From assembly GCA_905250075.1 (NCBI GenBank), contig CAJNOP010000004.1, positions 1,674,971-1,738,970 of the forward strand: a stretch of 64,000 nt of DNA. The letters are read 5' to 3'. A program made the position numbers and the translations under genes. The DNA is from Rotaria sp. Silwood1. Its lineage: Eukaryota > Rotifera > Eurotatoria > Philodinida > Philodinidae. Below the pieces are notes generated by a model. It was not told the DNA's origin. It made no database searches and worked only from the letters and a program-made list of their open reading frames with translations. Below, piece after piece: positions 22,081-34,235 of this stretch (positions are counted from its first letter, which is position 1; each line of letters begins with the position of its first letter).

Positions 22081-23399
22081 AATTATTTTTGTTGTCACTC
22101 AATTATTGTATTCATACGTAAAAAATAAATACCTATACATAATTTATTGTTCTATGTCTATTTATCTGTTTTCTTTTTTTTTTTTGTTTATAGATATTTT
22201 CTCAATTCAAAAAATTTTAATTGATATATTAATATGATGAAATTAGTACCGAGTGCCAATGGTCAATTTATTTTACAACGATTTTATGTTCTTGGTTTCC
22301 GTGTGTATGTATTCTAAAAGAAAAGATTTTTATGTCAGTGGTTTGTTTGTTTTGTTTTTGTTTCTCGTTTCGAATGAAATGTCTATGGATTTGATTAACT
22401 ACGGAAGAACTATATAAGAGTATTTAACTACAAGAAAAAAATACTTCTCGCTTTTATTCGAATCACTTTGTCAGGAAATATTATTTTGATGAAAGCTTAG
22501 TTCTTCATAGATTTTAATGAATTTATTCTTTCATAATTCAAACATTAGTTCTCATATCATGATTGTTTCACAAAATTTTACGAACGAAAATTTCTCGTCA
22601 TCAATATTTCTAATGATCATTAGATTGATTGAAAACTTTGAATTTTTTCGAATAAAAACAAACTTTTCTGTTTTTTGTTATGTCTATGATTTAGAAAAAG
22701 AGCTTTCTGATTTTTCATTTGAAATCGTCGAGAAGGCATCTGACTTAGTAGTTTTGAATGTTTTCTAGTTATGGATGAAATAGAAAATCAACAGCTCGAT
22801 ATTACTGATGCATCATTGATTAGACGATTCAAATATCAGACATTTAAGGTGAAATTCAATAAGAAAAACCTAGTCGAGCGTTTATGATTTTACACCAAAA
22901 ATGTTTTATCAAGTAAATTGAAGTTGATTTTGAAAATATTATTCAAATATTTGTATAAGACAACGAAAACAGATTTTGTCTGAAAAATGATATAAAACAG
23001 TTGGTATATTTAAATCTATTTTACTATACATAAACATTTGTGTTTACTATTATTAGTATGAAAAATGACTTGTTTTCATTATTCAGCTTGTTTATTTTTG
23101 TTTTTAAATTTAGTTCAACANNNNNNNNNNNNNNNNNNNNNNNNNNNNNNNNNNNNNNNNNNNNNNNNNNNNNNNNNNNNNNNNNNNNNNNNNNNNNNNN
23201 NNNNNNNNNNNNNNNNNNNNTCTATACTGTAACGTCTTCTTCAGACTTTAGTTAACATTGGAATAATTCGAGGGGATGCTTATGCATCAATAAGTGCATT
23301 TCTCGAGAAAGGATATACGCTCGACAAAACTCTTAGAACGATGAATACCATTTATCTTTTTCTTCCCGTACAGTCAATTTTCTCTTAGAACATTGTAGT
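22081..23399. other. AT-rich tract with assembly gap
   Basis: No gene recognised. A plus frame of 83 codons (22517-22768) shows no signature. The 100-N gap lies at 23121-23220. Just right of it, sequence of different texture begins, leading into the reverse-transcriptase remnant. Confidence 0.4.
23121..23220. other. Assembly gap (100 N)
   Basis: A run of 100 N, the standard placeholder for an unsized gap. It lies near the 3' side of the retrotransposon remnant, so the element's tail may be in the gap. Confidence 0.98.
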
Positions 23400-24330
23400 T
23401 ACTTAGTTCAAAGATCAAAGAACTATTTGTTGTATCGGACAAGGCTAGCAGGCAGCAGGATACCTAATATTTTTCATATCATTCTTCGAGTGGTAATCCG
23501 TTTGTAGCATACATAAAGAAATTTGGGCCGAAATGTGTATGAAATATCACTGTTCGCAAACGTCGTATGTAGAATACGTTCAGATCTTGTTACTGTTTCG
23601 AAGTAAATAGTGAAGAAAGACATGGAAAAACAGGAATGATATAGTACTTGTAGAGAATCTTTCTCAGAGTTAGGGATATAAAACCTTTCAAACGAAGCAA
23701 GTTAATCGTTACAGCTTTTTGTCGAATTTAAAGTGCTGTTGTCTGGATCATTGTGCCCATTCCCAGTTTTGAAGTGAATACATAACCCGAGTACTTTACT
23801 TTCTGAACACATTCAATTTTGTTTTTATCACATTTCAGTATCAATATCTGGATACCTGATCGTCCGAGCAGAAAATACTGCTTGAGTTTTGTTATAATTT
23901 ATTAGTTGAGCTGTAAACTCACAATAAAATTTCAAGTCCTCAAAAAACACCGACAATTTTCTCTCGAGCTTCAAATATTTCAATGAATATTTCCATTCGA
24001 TCTTTTTAGCCAACATTGCTGCGAGATCGTCTGTGAACAGATCACTTAAATAACAATTTAATAATTCACTAAGATCCTAATTATCAGTAGTGAACGAAAA
24101 TAGTGTGAGTATTGATTCTTGAGGTCCTCATCTAAGAATATGAAGCCACATCCAGCGCTTGTCTTTTAATTCAATAAATCCTCTCCTATTTTTCAACTGA
24201 TTCCCTATCCAGCTCAGATACTTTTTTAGAATCTCCATTCTTTTTTAGGTTTCCAATATATCCAAGAAACCGCACTTGGTCGAAGGTTCTACAAAAGTCG
24301 ACAAATATCGTTACAAATGGCGAAATATTC
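23400..24330 (-). mobile_element. Decayed non-LTR retrotransposon, reverse-transcriptase remnant
   Basis: Read on minus with shifts and stops, the order of a LINE-type reverse transcriptase is visible. Motif A is VTIFVDFCRTFDQVRF at about 24266-24313. Motif C is LFTDDLAAMLAKK near 24020-24040, where the usual F/YADD alanine is threonine. Then come INYNKTQAVFSARTI, KVKYSGYVFTSKLG, and a thumb/C-terminal part (LRLKGFISLTLRKILYKYY, later FMYATNGLPLEE at about 23480-23515). No endonuclease domain or poly-A tail is seen, and the piece is inactive. The longest open stretch is 23828-24016. Confidence 0.75.
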
Positions 24331-25035
24331 GCCATCAAACTTGAAATTTATTCGAAAAACAAAAGCAATGAAGTCTGTTGGAACAATTTTTCATTTTATT
24401 TTCTTTAGTGTTTAGTACTAAGACATACTGTTTAACACTGTTTAAAAATCCAGTTTTATTTCAAATTTGTGACAACCTATTAAACATACTTCAGGTCTGA
24501 ATTTTTTGTATTGCCTAATCTTATTATAAATACTTTTGTGTTTAGATTTTGGTCAATAATGAAGAACTATTTGAATATTCAATATTTACTGCCACTCAAG
24601 TCAAATGAATACGGTCATTTTCAATGGTTTTTTTTATCGTTTGGAATGCACTGTATTGCGACCGAAAACAGTCGGTACTCGATTACAATACCGTTATTAT
24701 CTGTATACAACAAGATAAAATATCATCGTTATATTGTGTCGGCTTCTATACATATAATTCCACATAAAACAATTGTTTCTTCAATAGATTTTCATGATTT
24801 CTACGTCTACATGTTGATCACTGTCATGAATTTTGATTCATTTAATGAACCATCACTTAACCATAGGATTCTGGTAAGTAGAGTAGATGTTTATTTCTTG
24901 AACAGTAAGCACACAAAAAAAAAAACCTAATAATATAATTTATATTATTTATTTTCATTTATAGCAGCGCGAAAATTATGTGAAAAATAAAAAATGTCAA
25001 TATTTTCGATTTGATTGCTTTACAACAATTCTTCA
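24331..25035 (+). other. Uncertain 139-codon frame upstream of CIMIP2-like gene
   Basis: A plus frame at 24511-24930 is open for 139 codons with a possible donor (gtaagtag at about 24873) and an acceptor ttatag near 24963, after which the frame soon stops. I recognise no domain. It may be a leader of the following gene, an orphan, or chance in AT-rich DNA. Confidence 0.2.
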
Positions 25036-26173
25036 ATGTCTGTAATATATTTCAAACAAGACTCAAGATCTTCTAATAGTAACATCAATTATTCTACATT
25101 ACCTAACATAAATACAAATGATTGTTGCTATTTGACACTGAATCAAACATGTCATAATAATCAAAACTTAAAACAATCTTGTATGAAGAAAAAAGTTTCT
25201 AAAAACTACTATCATTTACCCGGTTATACTGGCAAAATTCCACAAGAGTCTTACATGTTTGGTTTAACTCGTAGTGAAATGAGTCGTCGTATATTTCATA
25301 ATTCGTATATTCATACACGTCCAGATACTTTATTTTCACCAACAATAGATTCAATTGATGATCAAACATTTGATATACGAGCAAATTCATCAATTACTGA
25401 TCAAATTTATATGTCTGATATTATCACATCTGGATATACCGGACATATACCAACAATACAAGAAAAATTTGGCAAAAATATGAAAAATTTATTTTTAAAA
25501 TCTATTATTGATTTTGAAAATGATCAAACACAAAAACGATATTATAAACTTGATTTTAAATTACAAAAACTTTTAGACGATAACTCTATTACTAAACAAG
25601 ATTTACCAACCGATTCTATGGTAATGAATAGAGTTTTATGTTAACTCTATTTTGTATTGAAATTTCTGTTCTTCTTAGTTGCACTATACATGTGAGCACA
25701 TGCCATTGAAATCAATAAGTAAACAGGCTGAATTCTATCGACAGAACGAGAAAGATTGGAATCAGAGTGTATATAAAATGCGCAATAATAATTCTGAGAA
25801 AAGATTTATTAGTGGTATTATTATTATTTGTAATAATTACTAAATATATTGAATTATTAATTATTTAGGTTACCAAGGTCATTGTCCTCGGTTATTTGAT
25901 CTTTTTGGTGAAACATATAGTGTATTAACACATAATGCACTCAATAATTTTACTGACATTTATCGACAGAAAATGATTAATGAAAATCAAAAAGCAATGT
26001 TTTCTCTAGTTGATTGTTAAAATAAATCATAGAAATTATATATTTTCTCTCATTTAGTGCATATGCTCTATGAAAATATTATTATTTATTAGAGACAAGG
26101 TTATAATGTACTTTTTCATGCTCATGAAGTTTCAATTCGAATGCAACAATTCACATGGCTAAACAACAAATAA
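25036..26173 (+). CDS. CIMIP2 (FAM166)-like ciliary microtubule inner protein
   Basis: Protein of the FAM166/CIMIP2 family, whose members bind inside axonemal microtubules of motile cilia. Exons are 25036-25620, 25679-25814 and 25869 onward. Three copies of the family motif appear: LPGYTGKIPQESYMFG (about residue 60), SGYTGHIPTIQEKFGKN (about 134) and SGYQGHCPRLFDLFGETY across the second splice. The start is the ATG at 25036; a TTG seven codons upstream is not a likely eukaryotic start. Two C-termini are possible: reading through to TAA at 26018 (290 residues), or splicing at 26009 to 26093-26173, which keeps phase and adds RQGYNVLFHAHEVSIRMQQF, ending at TAA (313 residues). A ciliated animal fits. 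Confidence 0.82.
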
Positions 26174-26988
26174 TGCTATAGAAAAATCTTATTATTAATA
26201 CTTGATTGAGTTTCTTCAAACATAGATGTCTGCGCTTTTGTGATGTAGACGTATGTTTTAGGTGATAGTTCGAAAATGTTATGCTTTCTTAAACAAATAT
26301 TTATCAAACAAGAGAGAAATGAAAAAACATTGTACTTGAAAGAAAAAAAATTATAAGTTATGTTTGCTTCACTACGTTTTTATTTACTGTTCGACAATTA
26401 AATAGTCTTTCTTGCATTAATTTTTTTTTGTTTATTGGCAAAAATCAATTGATCATGCACTGAATATATGATGGTAAATAATTCTCCATCTTCTGTTTTA
26501 CTGCCATGCTGAAAATAGAATACAATCGGAAGGTTGTTTTCATGCACAGAACGTATGATCAGGAAAAAGAATCACGCATACATTCTCCCTCTCTGTTTAT
26601 ATTCTTACAAGAGAACAACGATGAAACAACACAAACTTGAACCTTCACCCTCATGTTGTCACGCAGAACTCCGCAACATCATACGATGAAATCAGGCAGC
26701 CAGAGTATGGTGCTGTTTACAACTGCATATATTAGTTGACAGGCTATAAGCACGAAGTGATCAGCCACCTGAGCATCAACGAAAAAAATTTTATTTTTCA
26801 TAACATTGTGTGGCTCACACGCCTTCTTTTTTTTTCAAATCACATGCACACCTCTTCTTATCACAATCGTCAAAATAGTATATAAAGGGTTGAAACTATC
26901 TTTGTTTGATTATAAGAAATAAAAATAACCGGAATCTCAAACAACAACTAAGTAATATAAAATCAATCATAAAGCCAAAGAATCTCCA
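26174..26988. promoter_or_regulatory. Spacer / likely promoter region of HDHD5-like gene
   Basis: About 815 bp without a gene. The stretch 26510-26790 is less AT-rich. No defined promoter element can be called beyond a TATAAA-like string at about 26880-26885 (gtatataaagg), roughly 105 bp before the ATG. Confidence 0.35.
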
Positions 26989-28505
26989 ATGAAAATGGTA
27001 ACTAATATTATTGATATAGAAAATAATTATTTGTAATCTTTTATATTAATGAATAGCATAACTTCGCCTGTCTTTTTGATATTGATGGAGTCATTACAAA
27101 AGGCCCAAATTTTATATCGGTTGCAAAACCAGCTATTCACAAATTGATCGAACTCAAGGTACCTATCGTTTTTCTTTCAAATACATGTGCAATTGAAACC
27201 GAAAAAGCCAAACAACTATCAGCCATGCTTGGAATTACTGTAAGTTTAATTTATCATAATATAATTGGTTTTTAAAATATTGATTTGAAATATTAGATTA
27301 ATCCAGAACAAGTTGTTCTGGCTCAAACCCCAATGCGTACTCTAACTCAATATCATGACAAACATGTTTTGATATCTGGACAAGGTCCTACTGAAGAAAT
27401 TGGTCGAATGTATGTAATTTGTTGTTTTTAAAAATTTTTTACCTTAATTTTTTTCTTATACAGGCTTGGCTTTAAAAGTATAACAACAGTTGAAAAAGTT
27501 TGTGAAGCATTTCCGGAATTAGACATGGTTAATCATATGAATCGGGCTAAATTTGTAAGTCTAAATAAATAACCTTTTTTTTTCATTATATATTCTTCAT
27601 TGTTCTTATCTTTTAGAGTGAGATGATAAAAACACAAAGTCTTGTTCGTGATACAAATTTTCGTCCAATTGATGGTAAATATACTTTGATAATAATTTTT
27701 ATATTTTAATTAGTTATTTATTTTTGTTTGATATAGCTATTGTTTTGCTCGGTGAACCTATCAGTTGGGAAAGTTCATTACAAGTCATTACTGATCTTCT
27801 TTTAACTGATGGCAATCCAGCTGTTGTACCTGTTGAGACAACAATTGATCAGACTCATATACCAGTTATTGCGTGTAATCGAGATCTAGTTTTCAAAGCT
27901 GCTGCTGATTTACCACGTTTTGGTCATGGAGCTTTTCTTACATGTTTAGAAGCATTATATAAAGTAAGTTAAATAATTCTAACAAATAAATTCATGAAAA
28001 TCTTCTTTTTTAAATAGAATCTTAGTGGACGTGAACTGGTATACAAAGCATTTGTTGGTAAACCTTTTGAAATCTCATTTCAATATGGTGAAATCATGGC
28101 TAATAAATATGCACTGGCAAATGAACAACCAGAAATTGATAAAATTTATTTTATTGGGTAAAATTTTTTCTTTTAATTAAAATTTAATTTATTTTTAAAT
28201 CTTAATTCTTCTCTTTTAGTGATAATCCTGATGTAGATATTGTCGGTTCAAATATGTACAATTGTTTATTACAACAAGATGTAAATACTAGAACAAGTAT
28301 CAGTGGTTATGATATACTTACAGATCCAAAATATTTAACTGCAACATCTTGTGAATCAATTTTAGTATGTACAGGTGTTTATGATCCAAATAAACAAACA
28401 GCTGAAGAAAAACAACATTGGAAAATACCGTCAACAACTCAACATGATGTATTAGATGCTGTCAAATATATTCTTAAAAAAGAAGGAATTTCATGGAATT
28501 CATAA
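26989..28505 (+). CDS. HDHD5 (CECR5)-like HAD-superfamily hydrolase
   Basis: Haloacid-dehalogenase-like hydrolase domain protein 5 family, mitochondrial in mammals, with substrate unknown. Eight exons chain without phase conflict: 26989-26997, 27057-27239, 27297-27409, 27464-27554, 27617-27674, 27737-27963, 28018-28157 and 28220-28505, giving 368 residues. HAD motif I is FDIDGVITKGP (residues about 8-18) with both nucleophile-region aspartates. Motif II is VFLSNT. The C-terminal motif IGDNPDVDIVGSNMY supplies the magnesium-binding aspartates, so the enzyme looks catalytically intact. The first exon is only MKM, with the second splice right before HNFACLFDID; no clear mitochondrial leader is seen, unlike vertebrate forms. 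Confidence 0.92.
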
Positions 28506-29208
28506 ATTTTTAGAACACTTGATAGAAAAAAAACAACGTATTTGGCTTTTTCCTAAAGATTTTATTTTTATTATTTATTTTTTTCGTGTCAGATGTGTTG
28601 TTTTTTCGTTTTTTGATCAAAATCTGTCAATACATACAGACATGTGCGATATAATATTACTTCACGTTTAATTAATAAACATCGTTCTTGTATATGTTAT
28701 TATAGACATAAAAAAGCAAAAGTTATTTTTGACATATAGATATAATGACAAATAGTCAAAAAAACAAAAGAAAGATATCAAAATGCAAATAAATAATAGA
28801 AGTGTTTTTTTATCATAATGTCAATTTCGTAGTCGTTTACTAATAATATAATAGAAACATAAAATGTTAGTAATATCTTACGTTAGGAGGGAAATAGATG
28901 ATCAATATTGGTTACTTTATATAGATTAAAGGGAAAAAATGACGAGTATTAATGATACTTAGTTGTCATGTGTATATGCTTTTTTTAGCTCTATAACGCA
29001 TTTTATTTTGAATCACATGATGGCATTTACACAATTACCAATTGTCTTTCTAAAAATAACTTGATAAATAAAAATCAACATTGTACAAAATATTCTAACC
29101 TTTAGATTTTTTTTTCATGAATTATGAATGTTGTTATAGAAATTTGATTAAAACCGAATATGTCCGATTGTACATAAAGATATTCAGTTCGAAGATGGAA
29201 ACAAACAC
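28506..29208. other. Spacer between HDHD5-like gene and tRNA
   Basis: AT-rich 3' flank. AATAAA-type poly-A signals occur (for example around 28671 and 28790). No other gene is seen. Confidence 0.5.
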
Positions 29209-29281
29209 GGTCCCTTAGCTCAGCCGGTTAGAGCGCCGTGCTAATAACGCGGAGGTCATGAGTTCGATCCTCATAGGGACC
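29209..29281 (+). tRNA. tRNA-Ile (anticodon AAU)
   Basis: A 73-nt cloverleaf without intron. The acceptor stem is GGTCCCT/AGGGACC. The D-arm is GCTC-AGCCGGTTA-GAGC. The anticodon arm is CCGTG-CTAATAA-CGCGG with anticodon AAT at 29243-29245. The variable loop is AGGTC. The T-arm is ATGAG-TTCGATC-CTCAT. The internal A box (TTAGCTCAGCCGG) and B box (GAGTTCGATCC) are intact, and TTTCTTTTTTT right after it is an RNA polymerase III terminator. The discriminator base is A. CCA is not encoded, as expected in eukaryotes. Confidence 0.95.
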
Positions 29282-29282
29282 A

Positions 29283-29295
29283 TTTCTTTTTTTGT
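29283..29295 (+). terminator. Pol III T-run terminator of tRNA-Ile
   Basis: TTTCTTTTTTT starts two bases past the tRNA acceptor stem. Runs of four or more T on the sense strand end RNA polymerase III transcription. Confidence 0.85.
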
Positions 29296-30198
29296 CCTTT
29301 GTTTTAATTTCGTCGATCATGAGTTGTTTTTTTTATGCTTGCTTTTTCCCATTCTATGATCATATGATATGATAATGATTCATATGACATTATGTTGGAG
29401 AAATATGTTTCTATAATTAGAACAAAAAGTTTTTCATCAAAATTTCAAAGAAAAAATTTTTTTTTTATAATGATCAAACAGAATTAATACACATAGGAAA
29501 AAAATTAGCTGTTTAAATTCTCTTGAATGTATTTGAGCGAATTCCAAGCTATTATTAAAAGTCTTTTTCAGTGAAAATCTTATCGCTTTATGGACTAACT
29601 TTATTGCTTCAGTAGATATAAGAATTTTAAATATTGTAATAATTTCAAACAGCAAAAATTTAATTATTTGAATGAGAAGAAGAATAAAAGTATATTTTTT
29701 CTAAACGAAGTTTCTACATCGATTGAAAAAAAAAATTATGTTAATAATAGTTATAAAATATTTTAATTAAAATTCATTACATATTTCACTGCTGGGGAAA
29801 AAAAAATTATATGCCATTGACTGTACGAACTCATATTAACACTAAATTGTACAGTAATTTTCATATGCTTCAAAAAAAATATATGATATCATCATAACAT
29901 TTATCAATATTTTTGCATTTCATTTAATGTTTATTTTTGCAAATGATAAAGATGCAAAATGTACTGGTAATTTTCCTTAGAATCTGTTAAAATATACCCT
30001 TGTCTTGTTAGTGTTTCTAACTTGAAGCAAACATACATATGCTGCTTGAGTGGTACAAAAGGATATTGTGAGAAATATTATGAATACCAGGAATTAAGAA
30101 GCTTAGATTCTAGAGCAAAACCACGCAGATAGATATTCTTCTCTAACAGCTCATATTTCAGTTAAATATATACTGTGATTGAGAGACGATGCTTAACC

Positions 30199-30582
30199 CT
30201 TAAAAGCCAAATGTCCCATCTAAGAAATATTGCAAGAACTGTTTTAGAAATTATAATAAAATTATCTATGCAAAAATCAATATTTTCCTAGATGCTGGTG
30301 ATCTGATAGATCTTAGAAGGAAAAAGAAATCATTCAAAAATGACTGTCAGAATGTACAAACAGATTTTTTTCAAAAACTTGTAAATTTTTAAATATTATT
30401 TTTATTTTGAAAAGTTTGTCTTCTCATGAATATAACGTAAATTGTTGTATTTTTGAGTAATATCGCTAAGCGCAATGTCAGATTACCTGATGAAACCATT
30501 CCGTAAATTTTTGATCGGTCTACTGATGATTTATGGTATCGTGAAGAAAACGTTCCTTGAAACGGACATTTGGTCTTTTTAG
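30199..30582. mobile_element. Small element with about 21-bp terminal inverted repeats
   Basis: CTTAAAAGCCAAATGTCCCA at 30199 is matched by the reverse complement of 30562-30582, which reads CTAAAAAGACCAAATGTCCG. That is one inserted base and three mismatches. The span is about 384 bp, with no coding sequence. No convincing target duplication could be fixed, so the class is open. Confidence 0.5.
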
Positions 30583-31209
30583 ACTAAAATATCCTGACAA
30601 CATCTGCATAACCTCGAGCAAGCATTATAGTAAAACGGAAAGTGTATCAACATTGAACAAGTGCGAGATATTGTTTCAATCGGTTCTTTGTGTAATAAAA
30701 ATAAATAAATAAAACAAGAAAAATTATTTATAAGAGCAAATACTTTTTTACATAAATGGAGTAAAGTAAAGAATTCATATTGTTAAGATCGATTGTTTCT
30801 TTCAAGAAATATTTTGTATCTTTATAAGAAAAAAAAAAGTGTTTGTTTTCAACTATAGTATGAGCATACTGAGAGACCATGATTAGCATTTTCGTGATCA
30901 ACTTTTTCTTACTGTCAAAAGATCCTTTCTCGGTTTCTAAAGGTTACTGCAAATTTATGTCATTGTACATCTTGTATATAATAGCTCCAGTCGAATAAAT
31001 ATAGAATCAGAAAAAAGACACACTAAATTCTCGACATGATGAAATTTGAGATGTTATACTTTCTATATACTATCAATGTCAAAATAATAAACGCCAAATA
31101 TATCACATCTGTTTATGGAAGCATTTTGTATTTATCAATTGGATTATTCATTGTTAATAATGCCACCTCTAGTTTTTATTAACATACAATTGTACAATCT
31201 ATCTAGTGA

Positions 31210-31960
31210 CATCAAACGAAAGATATAATGGTACTCCGAAAAGTCTCTGAATACTTAAAGCTACTCTCAACTTTCTTAAAAAACAATTTTGATCCGACGT
31301 ACATGTATACCATATGAAATTTTCAGGATTCATTGAGACTCTAGTGAATAGACTACAATAAACTTTCAGCTCTATCACATGACATTTGAGGAAGATATTC
31401 AGTAAAACAAGGGTCAACAATGGTTCATTTTGGTAATTCCAAATTCTCTGTGAACCTTCATTCTGTATATTTAATTTTTTGCTTGTTTGAAAGAGCATGA
31501 CAGAATTCTTTTTTTTTTCTAAGTGTTCCTTTTTAAGTCGAGAATATAGATAACAAATTCAACAGCTAAAAACCTCTGAAATAATTGCAGTGTTTTGAAT
31601 TATTGAACTAGTCATTCATTTTCTCCGCTTAAAAAGGAAAGCTTAGAAAAAAGGATTCTGTTATGCCCTGCATCCTGAAATGCTTTTCCGAACAAACAAA
31701 AAATTAAATATACAGAATGAAGATTTGCAGAGAATTTTGGATTACCAAAATGAACCATTGTTGACTCTTGTTCTAGTGAATATCTCTTTCAAACGTCATA
31801 TTATAAGACTGAAAGTTTTACCGTAGTTTCTCTACTAGAGTCCGAACATATCCTGAAAATATCATGCGATATGCATGTGCCGGATCAATATCGATTTTGA
31901 AGAAGGTTGAGAGTGGTCTTAGGTGTCCAGATATCTTTTGAAGTACATGTAAATAAATTT
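31210..31960. repeat. Diverged long inverted repeat (fold-back)
   Basis: The stretch 31210-31482 and 31688-31960 are reverse complements along their whole length at roughly 75% identity by eye. Landmarks are CCAAAATGAACCATTGTTGA on the right and its exact complement on the left, plus AAAAATTAAATATACAGAATGAAG. About 205 bp lie between. The level of divergence points to an old duplication or element. Confidence 0.8.
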
Positions 31961-33145
31961 ATCAGATATCATTGGAATTTAAATAGTTTTGTTGATTCGT
32001 TCTTAGAGTTCAAATTACAATTGCCGAAAAATTCTAATATAACTTCTTCGCAAAGGAAAACTAGGTAATTTGTTTATTTTTTATCAATTTTAGATAAAAG
32101 AAATGACTTATTCAACAAAGTTTGATTTTGAACATTTTGCATCTTGATTTTAAATATGTTCTTATAATGTAAGTCTTTAAGTAGAATTTAGTTATTAAAA
32201 GACGAGCATTTGTATATTTAGAGAATGAGATTTACCAAAGCAATTACAAAAAGGTGATGATTTTTGATTATGTTAATTCTTTTATTTAAACTCTACAGAG
32301 AAACAAGAAAACTAACTTTTTACCCTCGATGTTTTAATTTAAAAAAATCAATTTAATAAGTTAAATCAAAAAAGATCTGATTTCAGCTTTTTATTTTTTT
32401 GCTTCTTCGTTAACTTTTGACGAAATTAAAAAACAATTTCAAGATGAATAAAACAAAAGTGATCGATACTTTTGTTATATTTTTTGTTTCATATAGAGTT
32501 TTTCTAAGACTCAAAAGTCAATTAATATTTCATAAGACTTTATATTTCATATTGAAGAATAATTTACCTAGAATATCTCTAATTACATATCCATTTTTTT
32601 TATTATATCAGTTTTCTCAAATCAGACATCTTTGAAGTATTACAATAGTTGCAATATTAATATTACAAAGATGTTCATATAAAGAAAGAACGAGCGTACT
32701 CGTTAACTTAAAAGAAAATGTCGACACGGCTGTTATTTACATTTGCACTATAATAGAATAAATAATTAGAACATCATTTCTCATTAACAAGACTGAGACA
32801 ATAGTGTGTGGTAACAATGAAATTCATATATATAATTAATTGTTCGATTTCAATTTGAATGGATATTTTCATTCAATGAACACGTTAACATTTATGAATT
32901 TTGTTCATCTTTTTTTCTTCTTTTTATTTTAATTTTTGTTATCAAAAATAAAAACAAAAATAATTTAACACGGGAATAGATTTATATAACAATCATAACG
33001 AAAAGAAAATTGATAAAAAACAAAACAAAAAGAAATTGCCTGAATAAATTAAAGTTTCATATTGAGCTTGATTAGAAAAAATTTAAATTCTTACACAATA
33101 ACAATATCAGACATATGGAGATACATTTCTTACTGCATCAATTAT

Positions 33146-34235
33146 CTATTTCTTCTTATCTTTTTTCTTGTCATCTGCTGATTTATCTCGTAAACCTGAC
33201 TTTTGTCTTTCATCTCTGAAAAAAAAAAGACAAGTATAAAAAATAAAAAAATTTCTTTTATCTTCTACATACGTAACATCATGTTCAGCTAATTCATCAG
33301 ACATGTTAAAATTTCTAAATAATTCTGATTCTTCAAAAAAATTATCTTGAGGTTCATAACCTAATAATTGTCGAGTTGATTCAATATCCATACGATTAAA
33401 TGTATTACGTGATAAACCATGTACAATAGCAAATTTTAAATCTTCCGGTGCATCAATACATCGTTCAAGTAATTGTACACAATCTCTTTGAGATAACCAT
33501 GAATCCATCATACTTGTTGAATCTTTATTTTGTGCAGTTGAATGTGGTTGAAATGCTCCAATACGAACAGCTATTGATGGCACACCTTCTTTTTCACCCT
33601 TATAACGGCAAAGTGCTTCGCCAAAACATTTTGTAACACCTGTTTAAAATAAAAATAAGAACAAAAAAAATGCCATTTCACTTGTCAAATACCATAAAGG
33701 TCGCCTGGATTTGGTGGTTCATTTGTTTTTGCTTGTACACCTTTCGGATTGCCTGTTACAGCATGAATCGAACTAGCATAAACCATTCGTTTAACACCAG
33801 CCTTTTTTGCTGCCAAGAATATATTATATAAACTAAAAGAACACAACAGAATTAAATTAAATATTTTCGTAAAATTTTCTTTTTATCCTTCAATATTAGC
33901 CTCTTTTAATGTATCCCACGTTGAACTTGGATTTGGATCTCCAGCTAAATGAACTATAGTATGAACATCTTTACAAGCTTTATCTAAGGTTTCTATTTCA
34001 TTTAAATCGCCTTCGACTATTTCACCAAATGATTTTATTGCATCAACTTTTTCTGGTTCACTTGAATGCACCTTAGTAAAAAAAAAGAAGAATACATTAA
34101 AAATTAAATCCTTGAAATAAAAACCATTAAACGAAGTTGATATTTTTGTTTATTAGCATGTTCAACAAAATATTTACCAATTCTTCCACCAGCACCAGTA
34201 AGAAGAACAAGTTTTAGTAAATTTGATGTTGACAT
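33146..34235 (-). CDS. Uronate-dehydrogenase-like NAD-dependent epimerase/dehydratase
   Basis: Extended short-chain dehydrogenase most like bacterial uronate dehydrogenase (Udh, hexuronate to aldarolactone). Five exons: 34125-34235, 33887-34071, 33693-33832, 33273-33639 and 33146-33215, giving 290 residues. The Rossmann motif LLTGAGGRIGK lies at residues about 11-21. Other landmarks are EGDLNEIETLDKACKDVHTI, VHLAGDPN, KRMVYASSIHAV and the catalytic LYGVTK (YxxxK). The C-terminal half, IAVRIGAF, then MMDSWLSQRDCVQLLERCID, then IVHGLSRNTFNRMD, then LLGYEPQDN, follows the Udh pattern rather than UDP-sugar epimerases. A basic tail (DKSADDKKKDKKK) is extra. Introns show it is a resident eukaryotic gene. 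The second intron begins AT instead of GT at 33885-33886, see findings. No signal peptide is seen, so it is likely cytosolic. Confidence 0.85.

Larger units (their letters stand above)
29296..33145. other. Intergenic tract with two inverted-repeat elements
   Basis: About 3.85 kb without a recognised gene, 65-75% AT by eye. It contains the inverted-repeat elements at 30199-30582 and 31210-31960. The rest shows only short chance frames. Confidence 0.5.
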
